64,000 nucleotides of DNA from Norana najaformis (lineage: Eukaryota > Annelida > Clitellata > Crassiclitellata > Hormogastridae), in assembly GCA_964023275.1 (NCBI GenBank), contig OZ029929.1:2669844-2733843 (forward strand), written 5' to 3'. The notes below the pieces were generated by a model. That model searched no databases and was not told the DNA's origin. It was given only the letters and a program-made list of their open reading frames with translations. A program made the translations under genes and the position numbers. Positions 42,275 through 54,089 of this stretch are shown piece by piece (positions within the stretch are counted from its first letter, which is position 1; every line of letters starts with the position of its first letter).

Positions 42275-42525
42275 TAGTAGTAGTGAGACAGACAGACAGA
42301 AGGAAAAAGAAACAAAGAGGTAGACAGCAGTCAAACAGACAGAGAGACACACAGACAGAGTCAGACAGACAGGCAGACGGACAGACAGGCTGACAGACAG
42401 ACAGACAGAAGCCAGGGAAAACAGACACACACACATAGAGTTAGACACCCCGAAAGAGTCAGACAGACAAACGGTCATACAAGCAGACACACAGACAGAC
42501 AGATAAAGAGGGAGGCAGATAGACA
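42275..42525. repeat. (CAGA)n microsatellite
   Basis: Imperfect cagacagacaga array upstream (minus-strand sense) of the 42099-42169 cytohesin exon. Confidence 0.85.
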
Positions 42526-42764
42526 GTGTGTGCGTGGGGCTTGTCACCAGTGACTTTTCCAGTTCTTCTAACAATTTACTGCTAAACGATAAACTTTATG
42601 ACCTTAACGACATTTCTAACATCATGGCGGTTTGCACAGGAAGCGCCACTGATGAGTTTATCTTGAAGCGGCGCAATAAAAATTTTACATTACAATTACA
42701 ATTACAGAGAAACATAGATAAAGAGAGAGGCAGACACACTGAGAATCTCTTCAACCAACCTGAC

Positions 42765-42901
42765 CCGCCAATGTCTGCCGCACTACAACTCCATGGTACT
42801 GTCCCTCCGACACATGGCACTTGTCCTTCGTGACAAAGTATCGTCCCTCGGTCCCCTGAACCCCGTTTCCGTCAGAGTTATCGGCTATTACCAGCGTTCT
42901 T
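42765..42901 (-). CDS. Candidate orphan exon, unknown protein
   Basis: Between a pyrimidine-rich acceptor (cgttttctgtctgtgctcgag) and a possible donor GTCAGG lie 45 codons reading RTLVIADNSDGNGVQGTEGR, YFVTKDKCHVSEGQYHGV and VVRQTLAG. Composition and codon variety look coding, and there is no repeat here. I do not recognise the family. It lies upstream of the first cytohesin exon I could place. With this donor the phase (1) does not fit that exon (0); an alternative donor GTTGGT after CAG at 42759-42761 would fit. It may belong to an alternative cytohesin N-terminus or to another minus-strand gene. Confidence 0.33.
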
Positions 42902-42999
42902 CTCGAGCACAGACAGAAAACGCTATCACTCAGCCACTGGAAACAGTGCCGCAGTGCCATCGATAAGCAGTTACTGATAAGGCATATCGTCAGAGATAA

Positions 43000-43735
43000 G
43001 GGCATTGATAACAACGCCTCAGCGATAACAACAAGAAGCCACGGAGTGATAAGACGTCGAGAAGTCATAGACAGTGATACAGATATTATACTATGATAGA
43101 GTCAGAAATACAATTATGAAACTATGACAGAAGCAGTGATACAGATATGATAAGACAGAGGCAGCTATGCATAAAATTATGATACTCTCATAAACAATGA
43201 CACATTTACACAGACTTGATATACGTATCGTGATACAAATATGACATCATGATTGAAATACTGCAAAATACAGAAATCACAGAAATCATTCCAATCAGAC
43301 CAACAGAGGAAGTTACAGCTGACACATCAAAACGACAAATTTACAGTGCTAGTAAAATGATACAATGATTAGACGCCATGATACAGCATGATACAAGAAC
43401 GCTGCACAAGTAAAGATACCTTGACACTTTGGATATGATAAAACACTACAGATACTACGATAAAAAAATACAATTTCAATTGAAAAAGCGATTACAATAC
43501 AATAATACAACAGAGGTGAGATACTGCAATATCACATTGATACAAAAATGATACAATGATTAGATGCTGCAATAAGAGATATGATACTCTGACAGAGATA
43601 AGATACTGCAGTACATAAACGATTGCCCTCCTCTAACCCTTGACCTCATGACCTTGGGCCAAGCAGGAAAATCTTCCAAGTGGCCAATAAATTTCCAGGA
43701 AAATCACTGACGATCCGTTCTGAAGATCGTACGAT
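43000..43735. other. GATACA-type low complexity, no gene seen
   Basis: Dispersed gatacagatatgataca words in AT-rich sequence; no exon recognised. Confidence 0.6.
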
Positions 43736-43995
43736 TATCTGAGCCTCGATCACTAAAACTTGTTTGATTATGGCTTATAATCCATCTGATCACGAGGTCC
43801 TCGATCACTTAAATCCATTTGATTAAGGCTTGCAATCCATCTGATTACGAGATCTTTGATCACAAAATTTCATCAGATTATGGCTTACAATCTACCTAAT
43901 TATGAGATCCTCAATCACAAAAATCCGTTTGATTATGGTTCACAATATATTTGATTCGGAGAACTTTGATTGCCAAAATCCATCTGATCATGTTT
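43735..43995. repeat. Diverged minisatellite (about 60 bp, 4 copies)
   Basis: Repeating pattern tttgattatggcttacaat ... catctgatcacgag ... gatcacaaaaatcc, with indels between copies. Confidence 0.7.
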
Positions 43996-45290
43996 CCATC
44001 AATTCACAAAATCTCTACGCATAAACCGTAATAATCCGTGTGTTAATCCGCACTCTAATCCCTGGATTACAATTCACTACAGACTAACTAAATCCTGTGC
44101 GTCGAGAGAATCGCTAAAATTTCCCGGCAGTCATTTTTCGACCGCGTTGTAGCACAGGCCGTCATCAGCTCGAGTTCCCGCCGCGGTTTTTTCCGCTGAA
44201 TGCGACCAGAAAATGGATCCGTTTTCAACAATAACTGGAAAATTTCCCTCCGATTCGACACGCCTATGTTACAACGATTCTAGACTGCATAAATCCCTCG
44301 TTTTCACTTCCGCACGTCCATCCTCGCCGTCCTACTGGAGGACGAGCTCGATACTTGCCCGACTCAGCAACGACGAATATCATATGCACTGTTCCTTCCA
44401 CGTCGTGAATTCGTATTTACATTTTGAGAGGTGCTTAAAGGCTTTGTTTGGCCACACACATACAACTATACATATACACATAAAGACATACATACAAACA
44501 TATATACATGTATACATACTAAAATATTTCCTCGCTTAAGATAACTGTAGTTGTGTCCACACATGGGCAAATCCTCTACTGAGGCTTGTAAACACCTGTG
44601 CTATCTTTACCTTTATAAAGATGAGTTTCCACTGAAGAGTGCAAACAAGTGCGTTACCTTTACCCAAATTCCGATCCCCGGTGATGCCTTCTGGACTTTC
44701 TCAGCATCTCTGTACCCCCTCATGGAAGGTATGAGCACAGTAAGTACTTAATGTCTGGAAGCAGGAGACATGAACATAGCTCGAATGCTAATAGACGCCG
44801 ACTGTCTGGTAGTAGGGCACAGTAACTGTACCAGTCTTCCCTTAAAAGTAATGTCTGCAAACACCAGATGCTACCGTAGCCAGAAACTTCCACATAAGTA
44901 AGTAATGTGCCACACTTCCATTTGGCTGAGAAATTAGGTCGATTGTATGTCATAATCAAACGGATTTAGTGATTGAAGTATCATTGTAGGCATGGGTGGG
45001 TCAGCCAATGGACATATGGTGCATTACTTACTTACTTACTAACAAGAGGATCACAGTGGTCAGACAACAAATGCAAGATAATACAAATAGATTTCAAGCC
45101 GCTTAACGCGTATGTCTAGCGAGATATTGTTGTGAGTTGAGTAATGTACACACATACATTAAATATCTGGTAAAAATGGTCAGATTACTAAAAAATCCCT
45201 GACCAATATGATTTTTTCATAACCAGTTGACTTTTTCCCGGGCAAATTGGTTTACGGTCAGGCTTCTCCAATGGATCATGATTTCTGACT
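43996..45290. other. No gene seen
   Basis: 44100-44350 is relatively GC-rich and could hold a promoter or 5' exon of the cytohesin gene, but I could not find the missing N-terminal codons. 44455-44525 is CATA-rich. 44990-45140 is a copy of the repeat at 9620-9740. Confidence 0.45.
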
Positions 45291-45299
45291 ATGATTTCA

Positions 45300-45740
45300 C
45301 TTGAATGGATGTGCAGTTGTCTAACGGTTGGTACGCTGGACAGCCAATCTAAAGGTTGGGGATTCAAATCCCCACCAGGGCAAATTTCTTCAAGATTTCA
45401 ACTCCACTGGCACCCTCTAGCGAACTTAGCTGTTATGAGTACATTGACCATACACTGTCATTGGGAAGATCAGGTGACAAGCATGGAAGCTGGCCACCCG
45501 CCCTCACATATGCCGAGGCTAAGAATAATGAAGTCGCTAACACATCACACCCATGGCTGCATTGCAGGGCTACCTTAAGAAACTGCTTTTTTTCTTCTTC
45601 TTCTTCGTCGTCGTCGTCTCCTTCCCCTTCTTCTTCTCCTCCTTCTCCTCCTCCTCCTCTTCTTTCTTCACTTGAAGCGACCACCAACTGAAGCCTTGTG
45701 TATTGTGATAATAGTTGAAGTCTTAGGTTAGATTAGATGA
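45300..45740 (+). repeat. SINE family E, full length, with LINE-like 3' tail
   Basis: A tRNA-like head (A box tgtctaacggttggtacgc, B box ggggattcaaatcccc) is followed by a body with gagtacattgaccatacac and gccgaggctaagaa, then a TTC/TCC triplet tract and a 3' end cttgaagcgaccaccaactg ... ttgaagtcttaggttagatt. The 3' end matches the LINE end at 8096-8190. Confidence 0.75.
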
Positions 45741-45879
45741 AAAACCCTGAGTTAAAAAAGGTAATACACTTGTTCACAAATTCCTCAGAAGCAATGTAAT
45801 GTAAGCGATGTCAATGTCCAGACAGAGCAACTTCTCAAAAGCACGACAACTTAGCAGAATCGACTGATGGCATGTATCT

Positions 45880-46025
45880 GGCTATTTATATAGCACCTTT
45901 TGGAACCTCACAAAGACTTTAAAATATGTTTACCCAACAGATCTAAAAAGGTGTGGCTTCAGATAGGTTGGAAATGTTTCTCAACCCGTCTGTGACGGAG
46001 GAACAGTGCTTATTTTTAGTGGAAG
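45880..46025 (-). mobile_element. LINE 3' end fragment (same family as 37085-38505)
   Basis: tatatagcaccttttggaac ... tctaaaaaggtgtggcttcaga ... ggaaatgtttctcaa parallels 37090-37190. Confidence 0.5.
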
Positions 46026-47285
46026 ACTGTTCCAAAAAGGCGGTCCATGATGTCAAATGCCCAAAGCCATGAGCATCTCGTGAATACGATTACACGACGT
46101 GAAGGGTGAAAGGAACAGGGCATTATTTCCAGGACGACGGCGTTGAGCGCTGCCATGTTGTAGCCGTCCTCGATGACGTGGCAAAGAAGAACGGCCATGC
46201 GTCACTCGTCCGCAGCAGGAAGGTCCTTTCTTCGGTGGCTTATAAGGGCCAACGCGGTGTGGGATTTAAAAAGGCCACGTATAATAATTGCTAAATTATA
46301 ATAATTGCTAAATTAAACAAAAGTACTAGCCTATCCCGCGACAGCATCGACGCACTAGTTCAGCAAAAGACCCTTTTGGGAAAACCTCCTGTTGCTTCTG
46401 TTAGCTGCAACCCTGCCCATTCCCTGTCACTCCCTCTCTCTCTCCTCTCTCTATTGTCCAAATTCAAAGCATTACTTCTCGTATCATTCGCGAGATGGCA
46501 CCGACGTTATATTTCGCCTGTTCAAAATGTACTAAATGGACCAGGGACCACGTACGTGTTTAAGCCTTTTATTATATAGATCCCTCTGAGGGATCTAAAC
46601 AATATATATATATATATATATATTATAATATATTATATATATAATGTTCCTGGATTTCATAGTTCTCTAACAGAAGTGCAAAATGGTTAGGTAAGGCAAA
46701 TCATCATACACCACTATCAACAAATTTGCCCTGTGGTCTGATGGTTGAAGGATTTTCAACTGAAGTAAGAAATGCAACCAAAAATGGCGCATATGTTTTT
46801 TCTCTCAAAATTTCACTGGGCAACAACTGAAATCATGAACTTCCACCAGGTTTGGTATTGGGTATGGGCTGTTGATAGATACTCTTAGAAATTCACAGGA
46901 AACTCATTGGGAGGCGAACTTCGAGTAGTATGGTAAAACGCCCAAATCACATACCAGTATATATCAATACATCGATCGAGACGTATATGCAACTTACACC
47001 ATGAATAGCGAGCCGGAGTGTTGGCCCTTATGCGCCACCGTACCTCCTCTGCGCCTGCCAGAGTTGCAGATAATTCTACGTAAGATCGTTACTGAACAAG
47101 TCCGAGCGCATGCGTCGTCAAGGAACCGGTGAGCTTTACCATAATCTACAGCAGCCAGCGGTGTACGTTCGTCCACTCATAGAAGCACACAGGCGCCTCC
47201 CTATGAGACTAATTTTTTAATAGTACGGTACTGTAATACGGCAACATGTCTACCACCGTATTGTAACAGTGATGTGTTACAAGGA
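46026..47285. other. No gene seen; dispersed repeat H
   Basis: 46480-46590 (tcgtatcattcgcgagatgg ... aagccttttattatatagat) recurs at 56315-56430. 46600-46640 is (AT)n. A 60-aa minus frame at 46994-47176 ends near a GTAAGT, but I cannot support it as an exon. Confidence 0.5.
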
Positions 47286-47287
47286 GA

Positions 47288-47360
47288 TCGTAAATGTAAA
47301 TGTACACGGTTTTATATAGCAACCGTATAGCCTCAACCCTGCTCCTTTTGCAATGATTGT
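47288..47360 (-). repeat. SINE family A, 3' end only
   Basis: gtaaatgtacacggtttta to ctcaaccctgctccttttgc. It stops about 20 bp before the minisatellite begins. Confidence 0.65.
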
Positions 47361-47380
47361 GCTACTACTGAGAATATGCT

Positions 47381-48460
47381 GGTGCCCACGCGAATAAGCT
47401 GGTGCCCACGTGAATAAACTGGTGCCCTTGTGAATAAGCTGGTGCCCTTGTAAAAGAGTTGGTGCTCAAGTAAATAAGCTGGTGCCCACGCGAATAAGCT
47501 GGTGCCCACGTGAATAAACTGGTGCCCTTGTGAATAAGCTGGTGCCCTTGTAAAAGAGTTGGTGCTCAAGTAAATAAGCTGGTGCCCACGCGAATAAGCT
47601 GGTGCCCACGTGAATAAACTGGTGCCCTTGTGAATAAGCTGGTGCCCTTGTAAAAGAGTTGGTGCTCAAGTAAATAAGCTGGTGCCCTCGTGAATAAGCT
47701 GGTGCCCTTGTAAAAGAGTTGGTGCTCAAGTAAATAAGCTGGTGCCCACGTGAATAAGCTGGTGCCCACGTGAATAAACTGGTGCCCTTGTGAATAAGCT
47801 GGTGCCCTTGTAAAAGAGTTGGTGCTCAAGTAAATAAACTGGTGCCCTCGTGAATAAGCTGGTGCCCTTGTAAAAGAGTTGGTGCTCAAGTAAATAAACT
47901 GGTGCCCTTGTGAATAAGCTGGTGCCCTTGTAAAAGAGTTGGTGCTCAAGTAAATAAACTGGTGCCCTCGTGAATAAGTTGGTGCCCTTGTAAAAGAGTT
48001 GGTGCTCAAGTAAATAAACTGGTGCCCTCGTGAATAAGCTGGTGCCCTTGTAAAAGAGTTGGTGCTCAAGTAAATAAACTGGTGCCCTTGTGAATAAGCT
48101 GGTGCCCTTGTAAAAGAGTTGGTGCTCAAGTAAATAAACTGGTGCCCTCGTGAATAAGCTGGTGCCCTTGTAAAAGAGTTGGTGCTCAAGTAAATAAACT
48201 GGTGCCCTTGTGAATAAGCTGGTGCCCTTGTAAAAGAGTTGGTGCTCAAGTAAATAAACTGGTGCCCTTGTGAATAAGCTGGTGCCCTTGTAAAAGAGTT
48301 GGTGCTCAAGTAAATAAACTGGTGCCCACGTGAATAAGCTGGTGCCCACGTGAATAAGCTGGTGCCCACGTGAATAAACTGGTGCCCTCGTGAATAAGCT
48401 GGTGCCCTTGTAAAGGAGTTGGTGCCCACTTAAATGAGTTGGTGCCCTCGTAAATAAGCC
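47381..48460. repeat. 20-bp higher-order minisatellite (54 monomers, no indels)
   Basis: The array is exactly 1,080 bp, 54 units of 20 bp, all in register. Monomer types: ggtgcccacgcgaataagct (A), ggtgcccacgtgaataaact (A'), ggtgcccttgtgaataagct (B), ggtgcccttgtaaaagagtt (C), ggtgctcaagtaaataaact (D). The left part (47381-47680) is three 100-bp pentamers A-A'-B-C-D. From about 47820 to 48300 it becomes 60-bp trimers B-C-D. Two minus-strand frames stay open for 253 and 287 codons, again a repeat effect. Confidence 0.97.
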
Positions 48461-48654
48461 AGTCCCGTGCTTAGCTTCATATAGCACTTTAGAAATTTCT
48501 TTTAAGTTTATTAAGGTGATTTAAATTTGGGGTCCATTTCTCAGCCCTAAGAGAGGGCAGATCCAGAGGGTATTCAGTCCATGTCCCACCCCATTTCATT
48601 TTTGGGTTACACCACTGAGTTGCTCCTCTGGCAAGAGTTAGGGTTGCCTACTGA
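48461..48654. other. No gene seen
   Basis: Short spacer with a phrase (cagatccagagggtattcag ... gggttacaccactgag) that looks like an eroded MITE. Confidence 0.4.
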
Positions 48655-49815
48655 ACCTGTAAAGTAAAAGAGGTTATCCATGGTACCCCTCTTCACTGGT
48701 TTCGTTCTTATCTTAGCGGTCGAACACAGATGGTTATTCTTGAGGACTCCCGTACATCCTGGGTTAAAGTTGATATTGGTGTTCCCCAGGGCTCGGTCCT
48801 TGGTCCTCTTTTATACATTTTGTATACTGCCGATATCCCTTCCCTCTTTACTAAACACTTGGCTGTTGGTCATTTGTACGCTGATGATGTCCAGGCTTTT
48901 GTTCAGGGACCTCCATCTGCGCAACTTGCTCTTGTTGGTAAGACTGATGCCCTGACTCATGATATTCAACATTGGATGTCCTGCTATCGTCTCTGCCTTA
49001 ATCCGGCTAAGACTCAATTGATCTGGTTTGGTTCTAAATACCGTCTTGCTCAGCTTGACTACTCTTGCTTATCCGAAGCTTCTTCCCCTTCTTTTATGTT
49101 TTCGTCTAGTATTCGTAATCTGGGCGTTAATATTTCGGTTGTAACCTTACCTTCGCAAACCGTGTCTCTAGTTTGACTCGGTCTTGTTACTACCAATTAA
49201 GGCGCTTAATTTAAGAGTTGTTCGTCGTTCTGTTTCTTCCTCTGTCTTTACTACTATGACTCATGCCATGATATGCTGTCGCAACTCTGTACTTGCTGGT
49301 TTGCCTAAGTATCGACTGTCTTCCCTTCAATCAGTACTAAATTCTGCGGCCAGGTTAATATCACGTCTTCCTCTTTTCTCTCATATCTCTGATTACATCA
49401 TTCAGCAACTTCATTGGCTCCCTATCCAATCTCGTATTCAGTTTAAACTATTATCACTGGTAATAAGAGCTCGCATGGGCCAGGCTCCAAAATATCTTTG
49501 TGATCTTATTCGGCCTCCACACTCTAGTACCTCATCCCGCCCTTTACGTTCTTTAGATAGTATGGATCTATTTGTTCCTTGTGTTAAGTCCTCTCTTGCT
49601 CAGCAGAGGGCTTTTGCTGTGGTTGGCCCATCTCTCTGGAATGAACTTCCGCTATCGCTTCGTGCTAGGGTCACTGTTGTTAATAGAGCTCAGTCAGCTC
49701 GTTGTTTAAAGACGTTCTTATTTCCCAGGGACTCTCACGCTGGAAGCGCCTCTGAGTAGTTTGTTCTGTGAGAAGCGCTATAAAAGTTATCAAATACAAT
49801 ACAATACAACACAAC
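48655..49815 (+). mobile_element. LINE (CR1/L2-type) RT fragment, frameshifted
   Basis: The frame from about 48670 encodes [38 protein letters not shown] and the catalytic box LYADDVQAF, to a stop at 49176. A second frame (49184-49759) carries the thumb and C-terminal part (LQSVLNSAARLI; HWLPIQSRIQFKLL; GPSLWNELP). The break near 49145 is a deletion or frameshift relative to family layout. No endonuclease or RT N-terminus. The 3' end has ctataaaagttatcaaatac and a CAATA-type tail. It belongs to a different family from the element at 37085-38505. Confidence 0.88.
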
Positions 49816-50239
49816 AATCCAAAAATACTCGGAAACTAAATTACATGGGAAAGAAAAAAGGTCTAGGAAACTCCTGGGAAAAAGAGGTAAAGGAATTCTT
49901 GGATCATACCTCAATCTCCTGTATCAATTCCTTTTTTCGTTGACATATTCTGACCAAAAGCGCTTGGTCCTCCTCTGACAAATCTACCAGACCAACAACA
50001 AATCATAGTATTCTTGACAACAGTCGTAATCTGCAACCATTTCTAACAACAATCGTAATAGGTAACCCTTTTCAAAAACAGCCATAATATGTAACCCTTC
50101 TTAAGAACAGTCGTAGCGGTGTAGCTGAGGATGGACTGCAGCTGCTGTATCCAGAACTTCAGTGGGCCTGCAACGATATCGTTTTTATGTTGGCACTTGT
50201 CACTTTTGACATTCAACTAGAATCCAGGCTAGGCAATAA

Positions 50240-50770
50240 AATAAGTCTAGGTCAGGTCATGAAATGAATCTGGGTTCGTAATCGTAATCGTAATTCCGAG
50301 ATTTCTACAGCGCCCAACGAAAGCCGTGCTGCGGGGACCAGCTTATTCACAGGCGCTCAGTCAAAACAAAATCGATAGGCAAAAGGGTCAAGGTCCAAAA
50401 GTCAGACGGAGAGACAGCGTGGCAGCTACGGCGGGTGGTGTTTGGGGTTGGAGAGGAGAGAGAGATAAGAGGAAGAAGGGGTTGTCAAAAAATGAATCTA
50501 AGTCAGGTGAAAACATGAATCAAGGTCAGGTCATGAACTGAAGCCAGATCAGGTCGTAAAAAACGGTAAAATGAACCTAGGTCAAGTCATGAAATAAATC
50601 TAGGTTAGGCCATGAAATAAATACAGGACAGTTCATGAAATGAATCTAGGTCAGATGAAGAAATCAATATGACAGTTCGATAAATAAATCTACATCAGAC
50701 CATGAAATATGTCTACATCAGGTCATAAAATGAATCTACATTGAGTCATGAAATGTCTCCCAAGATGTAG
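50240..50770. repeat. Degenerate repeat rich in AGGTCA words
   Basis: Units of about 23-31 bp built from aggtcaggtcatgaaatgaatct recur, interrupted at 50280-50480 by inverted repeat D. 49820-50239 holds nothing recognisable. Confidence 0.6.
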
Positions 50771-52190
50771 TCATACAACAAACAGAAGAGTGCACCATCA
50801 AGAATAAATTTGATAAGAAGATGATAAGAATCAGGATGTCATTTTGACTGTAAGAAACTATGGAGGGAATCCAAAATCTTAGCAGTTCAAGCTTCAATTA
50901 AGAATTTCGAAGAAAAATAAAATTATCATCATTTGCTATCATCATTGTCAACGACAACAAAACTAACACGAGAACAGCTACAGTATCTACGCTTTTAAAG
51001 ATCATCATTAACGATGTAGTCAGGATAAGAAGGCTGAAGCATCATCATAATCGTCATTGTCGTCTACATCATCGTCGGTCGTAGTCATCCTCATTATCAT
51101 CATCATTCTCGATATCAAACATCCTCATTATTAATAAACACCAATAACATATTTCAGTTATCAGACAATCAACCAATCAGTTTTAACACTGATGTTAAAA
51201 TACCAATCATCATCGTCGTCCCTGTCCTAGAATGAACTAGTCAAAACCTGTCAGCACAGTCGAAGTTTCGTGTCACGTGCTTTTCCTACCATACCTTACG
51301 CCCAATTTAACCCATCTATTCACTGCTCATTCGCCGATAAACCAACACTTCTTGTCCTCCTCTTATTCAGCCCTAAATCCGCATAAATTTTCTGCCTTCG
51401 GATTCGAACCCATCCCTAACTGGGAAGTCACGAACCATAACTTTAAACTTCTCGGTAAATTCGTCACGCACGTTACAAAAGTTTCGTCTTGAGCCTCATC
51501 CACATTGGAACGCATTCAATTCATAACTAAAATAAATAATAAATTACTTATTAAACATACCTTTGAACTGAATGTCGATTTCCAACGGGTAAGTCTGCAT
51601 TTTTACGATTTAAGTTGACTTACTTCCCTTTTCGATTACCGGAACTTAGTTACAAAAATTCTCTAATCGCTAGGTGGCACAAGTGGTCAAGGCAACCACG
51701 ATAGTCACTAGAGTTACCATTACCTCGGGGCAAAAAAATAATACTAGTATGAACATGAACAGAAATGATGACGACGACGTCGATGATGAATTATTCTAAA
51801 AGAATATTTATTTTCGTTATTCTAATATAAATTAGAAATTAATTAGATATTTAATTATCCTTATCTAATTAGGATAGACTTTATTCTATTTGTAATAATT
51901 ATTTCACTTGTTGAGTTTTTACAATTTCTTTAGTTCCTGAGGGATTACTTTTACCTCGGCTATAAATCATTATTTTAATTAATCTTATCAAAATTATAAT
52001 GTAATTCATAGGCCTATATTTATTTATTTGAATCTAATTGAGTTAAAATTTAATTAATCTAATCGAAATCATTAATAAATGAGTAAATATTTGGATTTTC
52101 TTGTCAACATCTGGAACAAATTATGGCAGGGACTAGAATTTATTTTGTTATTATTAGGCCTATTTCTTCTTAAACGTAATCAACATCGTC
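50771..52190. other. No gene seen; AT-rich
   Basis: ATC/CAT triplets occur at 50920-51220, and there is AT-rich DNA around 51820-52080. A 71-aa plus-strand frame at 51277-51492 has no recognisable motif. Confidence 0.5.
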
Positions 52191-52192
52191 GG

Positions 52193-53060
52193 TCGGATGG
52201 ATGGATGGATGGATGGATGGGTGGGTGGGTGGGTGGGTGGGTGGGTGGGTGGATGGATGGATGGATGGTTGGGTGGGTGGATGGATGGATGGATGGATGG
52301 ATGGATTGATGGGTGGGTGGGTGGGTGGGTGGATGGATGGATGGTTGGGTGGGTGGATGGATGGTTGGGTGGGTGGATGGATGGTTGGGTGGGTGGGTGG
52401 ATGGGGTGGGTGGATGGGGTGGGTGGATGGGGTGGGTGGATGGGTGGGTGGATGGAGTGGGTGGGTGGATGGGTGGGTGGGTGAATGGGGTGGGTGAATG
52501 GGTGGATGGGGTGGGTGGATGGGTGGGTGGATGGGGACATGGGTGGGTGGATGGGATGGGGTGGGTGAATGGGTGGATGGGGTGGGTTGATGGGTGGGTG
52601 GATGGGGACATGGGGTGGGTGGATGGATGGGATGGGTGGATGGGATGGGTGGATGGGGTGGGTGGATGCGGTGGGTGGATGGATGGAGTGGATGGATGGA
52701 GTGGGTGGGTGGATGGGGTGGGTGGATGGGTGGGTGGGTGGTTGGGTGGATGGGGTGGGTGGGTGGGTGGGGTGGGTGGGTGGGTGGGTGGATGGGGTGG
52801 GTGGATGGGGTGGGTGGATGGGGTGGGTGGATGGGGTGAGTGGATGGGGTGAGTGGATGGGGTGGGTGGATGGGGTGGGTGGATGGGGTGGGTGGGTGGA
52901 TGGGGTGGGTGGGTGGATGGGTGGATGGATGGGTGGGTGGATGGGGTGGGTGGGTGGATGGGTGGATGGATGGGTGGGTGGATGGGGTGGGTGGGTGGGG
53001 TGGGTGGATGGGGTGGGTGGATGGGTGGGTGGATGGGGTGGGTGGGTGAGGAGGGTGATG
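52193..53060 (+). repeat. (GGAT)n/(GGGT)n G-rich array
   Basis: Nearly 870 bp of GGAT and GGGT units with later GGGGT variants. At 52219-52251 there are eight or so consecutive GGGT units, enough for intramolecular G-quadruplexes. The Trp/Gly-rich plus frames and the Pro/His/Thr-rich minus frames (up to 344 aa) are artefacts. Confidence 0.96.
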
Positions 53061-54089
53061 GCGTGGAGTAGTCGAGAGCGATGATGACCTAGCGCGGAGG
53101 TGTAAGTTTTGTTTCAATGTCAAGCGAATTCGGTAGAAGGTAAGAAAGGATAGCGTATACAGGCGTCTAAAAACGAAGACGTGCAGAAGGACACAGCAGG
53201 ACAATTAGACTGATAGACAGACGGTCAAGATGCGGTCAAGATACACAGTGATAGAGACACGGAGAAAGAGATACAGAGATATGGATAGAGTAGATCTAAC
53301 CCTATCGTAATAGTAACCGAAACTCCCTGAGGAAATATGATTAGGAAACAGCTCATTCACAGAGCGCTCAGTCAAAACAAAATCGATAGGCAAGATGGGT
53401 TCGATTCCAGGTCAAGATCCGAGAGTCAGGCAGGCAGGCAGTCATACGGCTAAGGATTTTGAACCTGGTGGAAAACCTATCGATTGATGGCGCACCAAAA
53501 TTAACCACAGATTTTGAAATCCATAGCCATACGCGTCAACTCCTTTGTTGAATTTAGTTTAGATTTGCTTAAAAGTTAACTAAAATATGTTTATTGATTG
53601 ATTCTTAGTGCATTATTATTACGGCGCCATAGAAGTTCTAAGATGTTACATTACATTGCGCTGTTTTGCTTCACGTTACACGACATTCGCGATTTATAGA
53701 AACGACCAGCTGGGACCCAAGTCCTATCCCATCCGGTTTCCTTCTCTTCTCCTGACCTTTCTCGCTACCCCAGTTCCAAACAACATCCGAAAGTAGTCGT
53801 CTGATTGTTTCCCTCCATGACCTTTGAACCTTGACCTGAGGCGGAGCCTGACCCTGACTGCAACCGATCGATTTTTTTTCTGACTAAGCACCTCCCAAAC
53901 ACTATGTACGACTGTCTACCTGCATGACCTCTGAACCGAGGAACCTGGAACCGAGCCAGACATTGCCTGCGACCTAACGATTTTGTTCTCTGCAATAAGT
54001 CGTAAGCAATAAGCTGGTTCCAGCGACCAATTACGATTAGTCTTGCTTCGATCCCCTGGGGTTTGTGAAGAAGGCATGTGTACTTAACA
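53061..54089. other. Upstream region of the fucosyltransferase; repeat D
   Basis: 53340-53450 and 53815-54060 contain repeat D phrases (cgattttgttctctgca ... aagctggttcc). 53065-53330 is unremarkable. A TATA-like promoter is not obvious. Confidence 0.45.

Noticed and set aside
46994..47176. 60-aa minus frame ending beside GTAAGT as a possible cytohesin first exon
   Set aside because: The peptide has no coiled-coil or cytohesin-like sequence.
47333..48487. Minus-strand frames of 287 and 253 aa with LFTRAPVYLLEHQLFYKG
   Set aside because: Product of the 20-bp minisatellite, whose 60-bp trimer is a multiple of three. Two frames are open at once.
51560..51605. Minus-strand mini-frame MQTYPLEIDIQFK before GTATGT
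   Set aside because: The donor is good, but the phase does not fit the cytohesin exons and no partner exon or homology is visible.
52160..53204. Pro/His/Thr-rich (minus) and Trp/Gly-rich (plus) frames up to 344 aa
   Set aside because: Direct translation of GGAT/GGGT tetranucleotides in both strands; no unique sequence.
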